Shown here: positions 35,955-47,879 of the stretch, piece after piece | How positions within the stretch are numbered: position 1 is the stretch's first letter | How the letters are laid out: every line of letters begins with the position of its first letter | NCBI GenBank assembly: GCA_036250195.1 | Contig: JAVHZZ010000003.1 | Span: 61,274,789 to 61,338,788 of the forward strand | Length of the DNA: 64,000 bases | Source of the DNA: Mixophyes australis | Taxonomy: Eukaryota > Chordata > Amphibia > Anura > Limnodynastidae | Direction: 5' to 3' | Translations under genes and position numbers: made by a program | Notes under the pieces: model-generated | Told to the model about the DNA's origin: nothing | Databases searched by the model: none | The model's input: the letters and a program-made list of their open reading frames with translations, nothing else

Positions 35955-38729
35955 ATGCTTGCAAATGCAAGAAGCCTGACAGGTAAAATGGGGGAGTTAG
36001 AACTAGTAGCAATGAATGAGCAGTATGATATTATAGGTATTACTGAGACCTGGTGGGATGATACACATGACTGGGCAGTCAACTTGGAAGGCTATTCTCT
36101 CTTCAGGAGGGATAGGGTAAATAAAAGGGGAGGAGGAGTATGTCTTTATATTAAGCCAGAATTAAAACCAAGTATTCAGGAAGTTATATACGAGAATATT
36201 GGTGATAATATAGAGGCATTGTGGGTGGAAATATCCAGCGGAGGAAAAAGTTCAGAGAAGTTTCTGATAGGCATATGCTATAAACCGCCAGATATTAGTA
36301 CGATTGAGAAGGCCCAACTTCTACAGCAAATTGAAAAGGCTACACAACTAGGTCAAATTTTAATTATGGGGGATTTTAATTATCCGGACATTGATTGGAG
36401 TACTGAGACCTGCGGTACAGCTAGGGGAAATAGGTTTCTGAGCACGCTAAAAGACCATTACATGTCCCAATTAGTTGAGGAACCAACTAGGAACCGGACT
36501 ATACTGGACCTAGTAATAACAAACAATGTAGACGTAATATCAAATATTCAAGTAAAGGAGCACTTGGGAAACAGTGATCATAATATGGTCTCATTTGAAA
36601 TTAGTTTCCAGAAACAACAGTATAAGGGATCAACTAGAACTTTAAACTTTAAAAAGGCAAATTTTAATATGCTAAAGGAGTCTATAAAGAGCATAGACTG
36701 GGACAAAGCCTTTGAAGGAAAAAATACGGAAGAAATGTGGGCTGTCTTTAAAATGTTGTTGGAAACATACACGTATAAGTTCATTCCTATGGGAAATAAA
36801 TGTAAAAGAATTAAGTCTAAACCAATGTGGCTAAATAAAAAGGTAAGGGAAGAAATGCAAAAAAAGAAGCGTGCATTTAAATTGTTTAAGTCTGAAGGGT
36901 CAGAGGAGTCCTTCCATAGGTACAAGGAATGTAATAAAACATGCAAAAAGGAAATTAGATTGGCTAAATTAGAAAATGAAAGGCACGTTGCAAAAGAAAG
37001 TAAGACAAACCCCAAAAAGTTTTTTAAGTATATAAATGGCAAAAGGATTAAAAAAGATAATATAGGACCCCTAAGAAGTGAGATGGGTGAATTGATAAAT
37101 GATACTAAGGAAAAAGCAGAGATATTAAACACGTTCTTTTCTTCAGTATTTACCAGAGAGGAACAAATGGCAGGAGTAATACATAAAAATGGAAATGAAA
37201 CCATGCCATTAATTAATACTTTGTTGTCAGAGGAAGAAGTCCAAAGGCGACTGAAGAATATTAAGATAAATAAAGCTCCAGGTCCAGATGGCATACACCC
37301 AAGGGTCCTTATGGAATTAAACTCGGAAATAGCTAGACCGCTATTCTTAATTTTCAGAGATTCAATCTCATCAGGCTCAGTACCAAGGGATTGGCGAATA
37401 GCAGATGTGGTGCCGTTGTTTAAAAAGGGGACGAGATCACAACCAGAGAATTATAGACCTGTAAGCCTGACATCAATACTGGGGAAACTACTGGAAGGTA
37501 TTTTAAGGGACAGTATTCAGGATTACTTGGTACGCAATAAAATTATTAGTGGGAATCAACATGGATTTGTTAGGGATAACTCATGTCAAACTAATCTAAT
37601 TAGTTTCTACGAGGAAGTTAGTGGGAACTTAGACCAGGGCAGGACAATAGATGTGGTCTACTTAGATTTTGCAAAGGCCTTTGATACAGTGCCACACAAG
37701 AGGTTGGTTTACAAAATAAGGTAACTGGGTCTAGAAATCAAAATTTGTACTTGGATCGAAAACTGGTTAGAGAATAGGGAACAGAGAGTTGTGATAAATG
37801 GAACATTTTCTAATTGGTCAAAGGTCTTAAGTGGAGTACCTCAAGGTTCCGTGCTGGGACCACTCCTTTTTAATATATTTATTAATGACCTTGGTGATGG
37901 TTTAGAGAGTAAAGTTTCTATTTTTGCAGATGACACTAAACTCTGTAAGGTAATAAAATCAGAGCAAGATGTAGCTTCTCTACAGAGGGACTTAAATAAA
38001 CTGGAGGATTGGGCGGCTAAATGGAATATGAGGTTTAACACAGATAAATGTAAGGTTATGCATTCAGGGATCAAAAACAAGAACGCAATCTATAAATTAA
38101 ATGGAATTAATTTGGGAGAATCTATAATGGAAAAGGATTTGGGAGTGCTCATAGACAGTAGACTTAGCAATAGTGCTCAATGTCAAGCAGCAGCTGCAAG
38201 GGCAAACAAAGTATTGGCATGCATAAAAAGGGGCATAGATGCAAGGGAAGACAGTGTCATTTTGCCACTGTATAAATCATTGGTAAGACCTCATCTTGAA
38301 TATGCAGTACAGTTCTGGGCACCACTCTATAAAAAAGATAATTTGGAACTAGAAAGGGTTCAGAGAAGGGTGACAAAATTGATAAAGGGTATGGAGTCAT
38401 TAAGTTATGAGGAAAGGTTAGCCAGTTTAGGCATGTTTACTTTAGAAAAGAGGCGTCTAAGGGGAGATATGATTACTATGTACAAATACATTAGGGGTCA
38501 ATACAGAGAGCTTTCATGGGAACTTTTTACCCCAAGGACCATACACAGGACACGTGGTCATCCCCTAAGGTTAGAGGAGAGGAAATTTCACAACCAGCAA
38601 AGGAAGGGGTTCTTTACAGTAAGGGCAGTCAAGATATGGAATTCATTGCCAGGGAAGGTTGTGATGGCAGATTCAATAGATCTGTTTAAGAAAGGGTTAG
38701 ACAAATTTTTAGCGGAAAGGTGTATCTAG
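35955..38729 (+). pseudogene. LINE ORF2, endonuclease-reverse transcriptase, one in-frame stop
   Basis: Frame of 925 codons counted from the first ATG; it stays open upstream nearly to the ORF1 stop, so the true start may be earlier. The apurinic-type endonuclease domain shows NAR (4-6), ITET (29-32), MGDFNYP (138-144) and SDHN (207-210). A connecting region rich in Lys leads to the reverse transcriptase: APGPDGI, YRPVSLTSILGK, YLDFAKAFD (569-577), GVPQGSVLGP and the active-site FADD (657-660). After it come the LRP-like RPHLEYAVQFW and RVQRRVTKLIKG blocks typical of CR1. Codon 590 is TAA (37722-37724), between VYKIR and LGLEIKI; the reading frame and homology continue unbroken on both sides. 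The stop separates RT palm motif A from the FADD box, so no complete RT can be made unless it is read through. Confidence 0.9.
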
Positions 38730-39044
38730 GGATACGACCGTTAATTTAAAATAAAGGATAGTAGTGGATATAGGGTAAAAATTGGATTGCAATATTGAGT
38801 CTGGGGGGATTTTCAAAATTGAAACAGATGGGCGGTTGCCTACTCTGGATTAATTTCAAATATAAGTGCAGGATCGCAGGAGATCCAAAATAGGTTGAAC
38901 TTGATGGACTGGTGTCTTTTTTCAACCTCATCAACTATGTTACTATGTTACTATGTACTAGGTAAACCTTAATAAGAGTTGCTTTGAGTTCTTTAGATTT
39001 TAGTTAGTTTGGTTTCATTTTATTTTTTTCTTAATACTTTTCCA

Positions 39045-39460
39045 GAGCCTGTGGAAAGAAAGAAGTCTTGTAAATTATATTGTCATGTTTGTGGAGCTTG
39101 TGATCATAAGTTATCCCATGCTTACAAGTAAGCCTTATGGTTTGAGGGTATTCCGAAAGAAAATAGCTATGTGCAACCCCAGAGAAATATAAGGAGTTAA
39201 CAAGTTGGATTCATACGATTCAAGGGGTTAAAAAGGTTAAAAGGTCCTAGATGGGCATAAACTGGGATAATGTACTGGATTTGTCTTCAGAGGAATCTAT
39301 AGGTTTCTGTGGGGAATGCTCATCTGATACTGAAGAAACGGACGCTAAAGCGGAATCCAGGGCATTTAATCCTGAGACAGTGGATATGTTAATTAAACAT
39401 ATTAATAAGACTATGGGTATACATGTTACACAGTTTACTGACCTTCATCATTAAGGGACC
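39045..39460 (+). pseudogene. DIRS-like gag fragment
   Basis: Plus-strand translation gives ERKKSCKLYCHVCGACDH near 39053-39106 and, after stops, an acidic frame from 39251 (SSEESIGFCGECSSDTEETD, then PETVDMLIKHINKTMGI). A short Cys/His motif followed by an acidic Glu/Ser-rich region and a V-D-x-L-I-x-x-x-x-K-T-M helix is the pattern I know from DIRS-type gag proteins. Stops and frameshifts are present. This is homology by pattern, less certain than the recombinase. Confidence 0.45.
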
Positions 39461-39699
39461 GTTGTTCACCCAAATCCAGAGAATTTCTTTGATGGTGTGG
39501 AAACAAGATTGTTTTAGAGGCTCTAACATTAGAACTGTTGAACCCCTATGGAAAGTATCACTCGTATGGCTTACACTAAAGTCATATATTGGGTAGTCCT
39601 CACATCTGCTAGAAGAGTTTGAGAAATTCATACATATTCTCTGATTAGTGCTGTAAACAAATCCTGCACTTCCGAGACTGTCAAGAGGCAGCTAATGAT

Positions 39700-40010
39700 A
39701 AGAAGGAAAAATTGCATATATTAGATCTGGTCAGAGCAATATCTGTATATCCTCTGGAACAAAGTTTTGTGCTTGAAGGTCCATGGCAAGGTCAAGCTGG
39801 ATTAGAGTAGATATTTCACAGACTTATAAGAGGAAAATATGTGAGGTGCCACAAATATTGATGGCACATTCCACAAAGGCAGTGGTGACCTCTTGGACTC
39901 ACAGCGCACAGGCTTCATCGGAGGATCTTTTCAAAGCAGCAGGCTGGTTGTCTCATCATGTATTCTGTAGACGCTATCTTCTGGATGTCATGACTTCTGT
40001 GGACACATAG
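39700..40010 (+). pseudogene. DIRS tyrosine recombinase C-terminal fragment
   Basis: Plus-strand pieces: LHILDLVRAISVY near 39713-39750, where the LD-x-x-R-x-x-x-x-Y block of DIRS recombinases lies; then an open frame from 39783 with AHSTKAVVTSWTHSAQASS, LFKAAGW and RRYLLDV. Relative to that frame His29, Trp55 and Tyr65 occupy the catalytic H, H/W and nucleophile Y positions, but the invariant Arg of H-x-x-R is Lys32. The substitution and the frameshift before 39783 indicate inactivity. Tyrosine recombinase in place of a DDE integrase is the hallmark of DIRS retrotransposons. Confidence 0.65.
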
Positions 40011-40479
40011 TTTGAAATAAAACTTCTTCAGGCAGTTGATCAATAAAATATTCCTTTTTTGTTTGACACCCCCCCATATTTCATTGCTCACAAACACAAC
40101 TCTGTGTAGAAGATACTGAATACATTTCAGAAACCAGTACAAGCGGGATTGATGGGAAAATAATTGTCTCCATCCCAATGTTCAGTTATTGGAGACTTAT
40201 ACAAAAAGACTATTGTCATTAATAACTACTAGAGAGCTTGTTCAACTAAGTATTAACCAAGAAGGATGAATAATTAATAAATATTTCAGTTTTTTAAATG
40301 TATGACTTTATGGGTTATTATATTTGGGGGGCAGTGAAGGTGAAATAACTGAGATTCTTAAGTTAAAAAAATATAAACAATACTTTTTCAATACTCTGTA
40401 TTTATAATACTGGTAATTGGCTAGTTCAGTAGGTTTTGTTATAAATAGGTGTGGTGTTGTGTGTGCATAATGTCTGACA

Positions 40480-41380
40480 CATATTAAACTGGTATGGAAT
40501 GCCCATGGTCTGAACACTAAACTTAAAAGCGCCTTTCTATTTGGATTAGTTAAATACTATACTCCATATATCCTATGCCTGCAGGAAACATAACTTATGG
40601 GGCAGAGCATACTGGCCCTTATTGGTGACACGCTATCTATTCAAATAATCCTCTGTATTTCTAGTTTAGTTTCAAGTTCTTTGCCCATGAATATCCTTTT
40701 GGTGATTTTTATGGTAGATAATCTACAAAGTGTTATCAATGGGCTTTGTGTGACACCTGAAAGTATCTATTTACCTGTCCCATTTTACCAGAGATTTGTT
40801 GTGCTGGGATGTGTTGGCTGAACAGCTGATCCTTGCCACCAGTTCCAGTAGTTGAAACATAAGCTCTGCTGACCCTCATCTGTCCCCTCTGTCAGTCTGA
40901 TGCACTGTGCATTCCAGATATTTAGAAATGGAAGAATCACGGATCTTGTATGTTTTGTTATTGGGCCCTGCATACTTGTCAGTGTTAGATCTGGGGCTGT
41001 TCTCTGACAGTGTCATACCCTGGTTATGAAAACTTATCTACGGGTATTTTGGATCCTTCACTACTCTTGTTATCGCAAAGAATTGTAGCTACCACTGTGT
41101 GTAAGTTATGGAGGCTCTGTCTTGTCTGGCTACATGTACCGCAAGTTTTAGAAATGGTCTCACGGTCCCATACCTATTACTGGCCTGCAATACAGGTTCC
41201 TCAAGGCAGCAAAGTACAGGCTTTTCCTGGCTATGGCTAGCGACATGCTAATAACTAGGGTACAGGACCTTGAAAAAGCCCATATTGACAATCCAAGTGA
41301 TCAGACATAAAAGATAACTAATGACCTCACTTCCTATACATTAAATAAATTGACATGCCTAGTAGGTAATTTCTTTGAAG
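40480..41380 (+). pseudogene. L1/Tx1-like endonuclease relic
   Basis: Plus-strand translation starts with WNAHGLNTKLKSAFLFGLVK and YILCLQET (40496-40595), the N-terminal endonuclease signature of L1-group ORF2 (N-x-x-GL, then CLQET with its catalytic Glu). Later, after several stops, comes LFLAMASDMLITRVQDLEKA and DNPSD (41217-41310), matching the helical linker between endonuclease and RT. No RT follows. Heavily decayed; may be part of the same old L1 population as the relic at 0.9-2.0 kb. Confidence 0.5.
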
Positions 41381-42555
41381 GAAATAAAATGTCTGTCTGT
41401 TAGATTTTCTTGCTAAATACCCAGTCTTGCAGACCCCAATAGAGGTGTACACTCCTCACCAACCTAGATAAACAAGATCTTTGCCACACACTTCTCACAA
41501 ATCTTTGAGGAATCTTATACACTAGGGCTTTCCCCATCATGCAGTCATTTAGAGTAGTGCTCTCTAGACCTGACTCCAACAGGTCCGACCTCTTTATCAC
41601 AGGGGTTGTTCACTATTAAACCTGCCCCCTCCAGGAACCCCTCTGATCACCAGATGCTGAAAGTCTGCTCACACTACGGTTCTCAGCATTGGCTGGATAA
41701 GGAGCATCCACACTGCCCGATTCTTTGGCGAATGTCCATAGATGACACTGATATTTACCAAATTTGGGTGCCTCCCTGGAAGCCTTGTTGGAGTTTGGCA
41801 AATTCTTTGTACTAATTACCACCTGGTTTCCCCCAGTTTATCACCTGGGAGTGTTGGTCTCAACAGATATGACAAATGTTATCCCACTAAATCTGAACAT
41901 CCTGATTTCTAATGCTAAGGCCAAGCCTAAAGTGTAGGGTAAGGTAAATATTTTCAAATTGATTACCTTTAAAAGTGTCTAAATTCTACGGCTGCATCCT
42001 CTGGTATAGCAACACTTGAGGTGTAGAGTGTCAGAAACATATAACAAACAAAAACTAAAAGCTATAATAAGCAAACAAATATTTTAATCAATGAAAGCAA
42101 ATGTTTGATTCAATGCTATTGGTGACTGTCCTACTGCAGATTATAAGAGAACTGTATTTCTTTATGGTTCGTTTGTTTTTAAATACTGCATAACGTGTTA
42201 CAACATTAGAAAAATGGGGCCATGCTGCCTTCTGCAAAAAAAAGGTGGGGAATCTTATCTCCCTATTCTACTATAATTTATACTACAGTAGTTTTTGTTT
42301 TGTGTCTGATTATTTTTTTTCCTCCAGGGTTCATTCTCATGTATTTAGGGACATCTAGTGGTCATCTGTTGCAATTCGCTTAGATGCCTGAATTTTTCTC
42401 CATGTTTTGTAACTTTTTAGAAAACGTTTTCTAAAGGTGGTTCATGAACTCAATCATCATTGCTTCTTTTTAATGCATGGAAAGCTTTACCCCTGGGTTC
42501 TGGGTAAAGACACTTTTTTCAATGCTAAATTAAACAAGCCCATTTTGAAGTAAAC
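41381..42555. other. Intronic sequence, nothing recognised
   Basis: About 1.2 kb with no supported gene or element. A minus-strand open frame of 68 codons near 41616-41822 has no recognisable domain. Confidence 0.35.
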
Positions 42556-43724
42556 TACATGAACAAAAGTATTTGGCCACACCTGTTAATTATTGAATTG
42601 TGGTGTTTCAATCAGACCCATTGCCAGAGGTGTATAAAAATCAAGCACTTAGCCATGCAGTCTCCATTTGCAAACATTTGTGATACAAAATGGGTTGTTC
42701 TGAAGAGTTCAGTGATATTAAGCGTGCTACTATGATAGGATGCCACCTTTTGCAATAAGACGGTTCATGAAATTTCATCCCTGCTGGATATTCCACAGTC
42801 AACTGTAAGTGATGATCTTAAAAAGTGGAAGTGTTTAGGAAAAACAGCAACTCGGCCACGAGGCGGAAGACCACATAAAATCAGAGCGGGGTCAACAACT
42901 GCTAAGGTGCATGGTGTGTAAAAGTTGTCAACACTCTGCTGATTCCATAACAAAAACTGTGCGGTGGGAGCTTAGTGGAATGGGTTTCCATGGTCGAGCA
43001 GCTGCATGCAAGCCTCACATCACCAAGACCAGTGCCAAGCGTTGAATGTAGTGCTGTAAAGCACATCGACACGACTGTGGAGCAGTGGAAACGTTCTGTG
43101 GTGTGACAAATCATGCTTCTCTGTTTGGCAGTCAGATGGGCGAGTCTGGGTTTGGCGGATGCCGAGAGAACATTACCTGCCTGACTGCATTATGCCAATT
43201 GTGAAGTTTTTTGGAGGGGGGATAATTGTAGGGGGCTGTTATTCTGTGTTTGGGATAGGCCCCTTATCTCAAGTGAAAGGCAATCCTAATACTTTAGCAT
43301 ACCAAGTCATTTTGGAAAATGCTATGCTTTCAGCTTTGCAGTAACCGTTTGGGGAAGGCCCTTTTTATATTCCAACATGACTGTGCCCTAGTGTACAAAG
43401 CAAGAACTACAAAGACATGGTTTGGTGTGGAAGAACTTGACTAATCCACACAGAACCCTGACCTCAACCCCATCGAACTGGAACAGAGATTGCGAGCCAG
43501 GCCTTCTCGTCCAACATCAGTGCCTGACCTCATAAATGCTCTACAGAATGAATGGCCACAGAAACACTCCAACATCTTGTGGAAAGCCTTCCAATAAGAG
43601 TGGAAGCTGTTATCACTGCAAAAGGAGGACCAACTCCATATTAAAGTATATGTATTTGAATACAATGTCATTACAGTCCCTGCTGGTGTAATGGTCAAGC
43701 GTCCGAATACTTTTGTCCATACTA
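42556..43724 (+). mobile_element. Complete but decayed Tc1-like transposon
   Basis: Ends are inverted: catgaacaaaagtatttgg after a TA (42556-42557), and gtatggacaaaagtattcgg on the minus strand before TA (43723-43724), the TA duplication of Tc1/mariner elements. About 1.17 kb, normal for the family. Plus-strand transposase pieces appear in order: MGCSEEFSDIKRATMIGCH from 42690, a GRP-type hinge (42865), GMGFHGRAAAHKPHI-like sequence (42980-43020), WKR and the first catalytic region DKSCFSVWQSDGRVWV (43100-43150), RYLPDCI-type sequence, QHDCA (43374, second Asp) and LNPIE (43465, final Glu), ending in the KGGPTPY/SY-like region near 43640. Many stops and indels make it inactive. Confidence 0.85.
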
Positions 43725-44895
43725 TGAAGTGCTTTTAAGTAAATTATTTATATTGTTAAACTAATGCAGTAATGCTAATGAACACAAAATAATATCGGGG
43801 TAAGTTTGCTACAGGTTTTATTGGTTTAATTCATCACAAAATTTGCCATTGTATTTACGTTTAATATTAAGGGATATTTGTATACAAAATTCTTCTTATA
43901 GGACTTTACCTAATTTTTATGAAGGTGCAGAGCTGGATATATATATATTTTTATATTTATATATTTCTCCAATATTTTAAGAATAATCAGCACAGCTCTC
44001 ACCTTGCTGTTGTGTCCACCAGGGGAGGGTGCAGGGGGCTACTTACACTCTCTTCCCAGTAGCTCACGCTGCTTCTGTATCCACAGTCGCTGTTGATGTG
44101 AAATCATACCTCCATAATATTATAAAAAGCCAAACTCTGAATAAAATAAGCCCTGTCCAAGATCTACCCTTAACCCAATATACCTAGATCCATCTAATCG
44201 CACTCGCATTGCTGCACAGCCTCATTCACTATCTGATAGGCAACACACTTTTCAATGTCCAAAAAATCATGACAATGCCACCAAAATTGGGACTATTAAG
44301 AGGGATGAATGACGCTTTGTCACATGCACCCTCTCATTGCTAAGCTATTAAGCACAGAAATGATCAGTCAGTTCATTCATAGCAACCTGTTGGAAACCAT
44401 AATAGATTACCACTTGTGCCAACGCATTAAATAAGTGATGTGTATTTCTATATCCACTGCTTCCTTTCTCTCACACAAATGGTTCTCTAATAATTATTCT
44501 ATCAATATCATCTCTATTTTATAAAGCACTGCCCTATTACCGGTGCTCTGCCATGAGGGGTTCACAACACAAACAAATTACATAGAATGGTGTGGGGGAA
44601 CAAAGAGTAAAGAAAGCCCTGCTTACAACATTAAGAGGTGTGGGGAACACTTGATACATAAGGTAGCAGAATAATAATTGTACCTGCTGGTGAAAAACGT
44701 ACGTGCACCAATCGTAAGGCTCCAGCATTAGTCATTGGGGACTGTCCGTTCTGTGCAGCTACCAGTGGTGCAACACTGTTAGAACAGTGGTTCTGTAATC
44801 CTGTGGGGTCCATTTTCTGACATCATAGAAGGGTGACTTCCAAGTTGACATTGTTCCCAGAGTATTTGTGATCACCCAATGGTTTGAGCTAACAA
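43725..44895. other. Intronic sequence, nothing recognised
   Basis: About 1.2 kb, with only a short TA-rich stretch at 43936-43980. The segment before 44900 may include more of the second Tc1 relic, but I could not align it. Confidence 0.35.
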
Positions 44896-44899
44896 TGAG

Positions 44900-45150
44900 G
44901 TTATACATATGAAATGGCCTTCTTAGTCATCAGACCCAAGCCCAATGAAACATTCATGGAATATTCTGGAACAACATCTGAGACGGTGTCTTCCACCACC
45001 ATTCAACAGTTGTCATTGAGTGATTTTCCTGTGGAAGAATGGTATGCATCCGCCTGCACAATTCCAGACTTTGGTAGTCTCACTCTCACAGTGCATGTGC
45101 ATACAGCCTGTAATGGCCTCAACGCCCTATTAAGTGATATTGTTTTATCC
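44900..45150 (+). pseudogene. Tc1-like transposase 3' fragment
   Basis: Plus-strand words match the C-terminus of a second Tc1-type family: the P-x-P-M-K-H-S-W-N-I-L-E-Q-H-L-R-R-like stretch at 44938-44985 corresponds to the DLNPIEHLWD block (Glu lost), followed by a PPP-containing loop, a WK-M-PP-QFQTLV-like helix (45030-45080) and the terminal aacgccctattaag at 45120-45133. Decayed, with frameshifts. No terminal repeats were found. Confidence 0.5.
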
Positions 45151-47077
45151 ACTACCTGTATGTTAAGGATGAGAATGGGTCTAACACTGGAGTACAACTG
45201 TACCATGTTTAGGAATGACTGATCTGTACAACTGTGTGACCTCAGGAAGTGCAGCTCCCTGCAATGCTAATAATGCTTCTATTAACGGGATACACTTTAT
45301 AAAGTAGTGTTCGGTAGCCAACAGAGCCTTGATGATCAGTATTCTCCGTTGCTTCGAGACCCTCAGGTGTAATCTTAGGGAGGCAGGTCTCCATCTTAAA
45401 GTAATGCACTAAATGCATAATAATCATTTCATATGACAGTTTAAAACCTAAACTGAATTGCAGCGATTTTATTTACATTAAACATATAGCTGGTAGCTCA
45501 CAGGTTGCTCCCCTTATCCTCTCTGGTTAGTGAACATTTGTTCTTCCTCAGGCTAACTTTATGTATCTTCTTTTCTGGTAAAATGGGCAAGGGCTAGAGC
45601 TATGTGCAGGGATACAGTGTTATAGTGTTTTATTATGTCATGCTGATGTGATCTGCTATGGTGTTCCTTTCCCCTTTTCCCCCTCCCCATCTATATGTCC
45701 TTACCCCTTCCCGTTGTTTCTGTACCCCTGTACTTTTTACTTTTCAGTAAAACTTTACAAAAAAAGTATAATAAGATATAGCTGGCAAAATACTTCCAGT
45801 TGCATATCTTCAAAAAATGTCTCAGTTTTGGTCATAAATTCTGGTTTGTGAGAAATATTTACTCCACTAAATCTTAAATCTATACTACCATCCACAATTT
45901 AGATTTTCCCTGTTTTTAATGAAGACCTTCCTATCCAGGATACAAAACTTCTGTGTATTAGACTGTTACCCTTATACATCTTCCCTCCAGAGAAAAAAAT
46001 TCAAAAGGCATTGCTGCAGGATATCTAGAATTAAATCTGGGATCTGATTAAATCATCCACTTCTCTGGACACACTATATCAGGTTTCTAGTCGGAGATTT
46101 CTGGCCAGTAGAGTTCAGAAATCATCATCATTTATTTATATAGCACCAGCAAATTCCATAGCGCTTTACAGTCGGGGACAAACACGATAATATACAATCC
46201 TGGGTAATACTGGCAGAGGTAAGGCCCTGCTTGCAAGCTTTCAAATGGCTAAAGATACACAGATCACTTTTATGAATACATAATTTGCAGGCACAAGTGC
46301 CCTATACACATACAAATCTATACTTTCACCTGCTAAATCTATACTTTCACCTGCTACACAGTGGTCTGCTCGATGTCTTCCCACTGCATTATGTAATTGC
46401 AACAACCTAGGCTGAATTAAATTAATTGTTGTTAAATAGACTAATCTTTTTTCTTTTTTTTTATATTGTGTAAATATTTCTTTGTTCTCTTTGCATAAAG
46501 TTTTTTTGTGGGAGACTGTGTATAAACAGTTTGCAGCTATGAGGTGTCCTCGGTGGTTCTTTCGAAGATCGTATCTGAAAAAAACCAGCAATAATGTTGG
46601 TGCTTCAAATGGGCTATTTAACTATTTGTAGCAGCAATCTCAGAGAATGCACAGGGAGTTTTCAGTATGTATATACATTTGTGGCTACAATGATGATTCT
46701 CCTTCATTATGGAACAGAAATCACCTGTGGTGAGCAATATAAAAATCAAATTGAAGATATCTCCTGCTTTAACCTAACTCTCAGTAATACTGTCTCCATA
46801 ATCTTCTATGGGGACTGCGAACTGGAGTCAATTTACCAAGCTCGCAAATGCATAGTTTTTCTGAACTTGTAGTCAGTTCTTAATGCCAATAGCAGCTGAA
46901 GTCTATGGTCACTGTACCAGAAATGTGATGGTTAGAAGGATATCTGCAGCTCCCTTCCCTTGTCATGTTTTTGGTGCACGCAGTTATTGCAGCCAGGGGA
47001 CAGAATGAGCAAGCTTTCGTTTTCTCATTAGAATGGTCTTAGACGGAACAGCCTCTTATTGGAGGAGCTGTTCCAGC
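45151..47077. other. Intronic sequence with one dispersed repeat
   Basis: Mostly unrecognised. A repeat at about 46118-46230 (atcatcatcatttatttata, then cagcaaattccatagcgctt) is of the multi-copy type noted near 7.0, 15.8 and 19.9 kb. A short pyrimidine-rich run lies at 45661-45740. No host exon was seen. Confidence 0.4.
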
Positions 47078-47457
47078 ATGAGGACTAGAGATGGTCACTG
47101 ACCCCCGTGTTTTGGTTTTGGATTCGGTTTTGGATCTGGATTACCGTCGTGTTTTGGTTTTGGTTTTGGTTTTGCAAAACCGCCATTGCGTGTTTTGGTT
47201 TTGGTTTTGGTTTTGTTTGGTTTTGTTTTGCTATTTTTTTGGAAAATCCATGTTTTTGGGCCTAAATTAACCCAATTTAGTGCTCCAACTGTTTTAGAGA
47301 CAAGTAATCTAATTGTTGAGGTAATAAATCATCCAAAAAAACAGTTTAATTCTTCGTTGGTAGGCCTATTCTACACACAAAACAGATTGTCTTCCTCTCC
47401 ATCTATGCATATTGGCAATGCAGCCATCGTCTTTGAATGTATATTACACCCTACACT

Positions 47458-47851
47458 CAGGGCCAGATTAAGGGAATGGAGGCCCCTGGGCTAAGGGGGC
47501 CTCCATTCCCCCGTGAGGGCCCCCCCTCCGTGATCCGAGCTGCCTGCGCCAATGTGATCCGAGCTGCCCGCGCCCCCCCCCCCCCCCCCGGCACTTAACT
47601 CCTTCTCCGGCGCGCTGTACGCTCTTTCCTGAGGAGATCTCGTGAGAGTGAGACTCACGAGATCTCCTCAGTAAGTAGACTACAGCACGCCGGGGAAGGA
47701 CCGCAGTGAAAGTGCTCAGCATCACTGATCACGCCGGGGGCGCCCCCGCCCCCGGCCGATCAATGCTGCAGCTGAGCACTTTCAAGGGCCCCCTGGATGC
47801 CATAGGCCCCTGGGCTGTAGCCCAGTTAGCCCTATGGTTAATCCGGCCCTG
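47458..47851. mobile_element. Nested 394-bp hAT-type MITE
   Basis: Inverted ends cagggccagattaa and, on the minus strand at the right, cagggccggattaa. Flanked by a perfect 8-bp duplication cctacact (47450-47457 and 47852-47859). GC-rich interior includes a C run of about 18 and a 17-bp-arm palindrome (47630-47646 and 47654-47670, gatctcgtgag/ctcacgagatc core). It sits inside the left arm of the larger hAT element and so is younger than it. Confidence 0.9.
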
Positions 47852-47879
47852 CCTACACTTATAGTTAAATATGTAAAGA

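Larger units (their letters stand above)
34700..38957 (+). mobile_element. Near-complete CR1/L2-type LINE
   Basis: Two consecutive plus-strand ORFs, a short 5' leader and a 3' UTR (38730-38930) ending in gaacttgatggactggtgtc, a T-run, caacctcatcaac and then repeats of the 8-mer ttactatg. This 3' end with short direct 8-bp repeats and no poly-A tail is characteristic of the CR1/L2 group. The only obvious lesion in the coding part is one in-frame stop in ORF2, so this is among the youngest elements in the window. The 5' border is approximate; no target duplication was found, as is common for this group. Confidence 0.85.
34210..40090 (+). mobile_element. DIRS-type tyrosine recombinase retrotransposon relic, interrupted by a LINE
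   Basis: Inferred span. Left part (about 34210-34700) holds ggctccatggcagcccac and a GC-poor leader that I associate with DIRS termini, ending in a Lys-rich CKELN-like patch near 34676-34715. The LINE follows. Beyond it come a Cys-containing gag-like piece (39045-39455) and the tyrosine recombinase C-terminus (39700-40008). Reverse transcriptase, RNase H and methyltransferase-like parts are missing. The border with the LINE and the outer ends were not fixed by terminal repeats, so coordinates are approximate. Confidence 0.5.

Noticed and set aside
39251..39454. Possible small host protein (acidic 67-codon frame)
   Set aside because: Its context and pattern fit a decayed DIRS gag better than a host gene.
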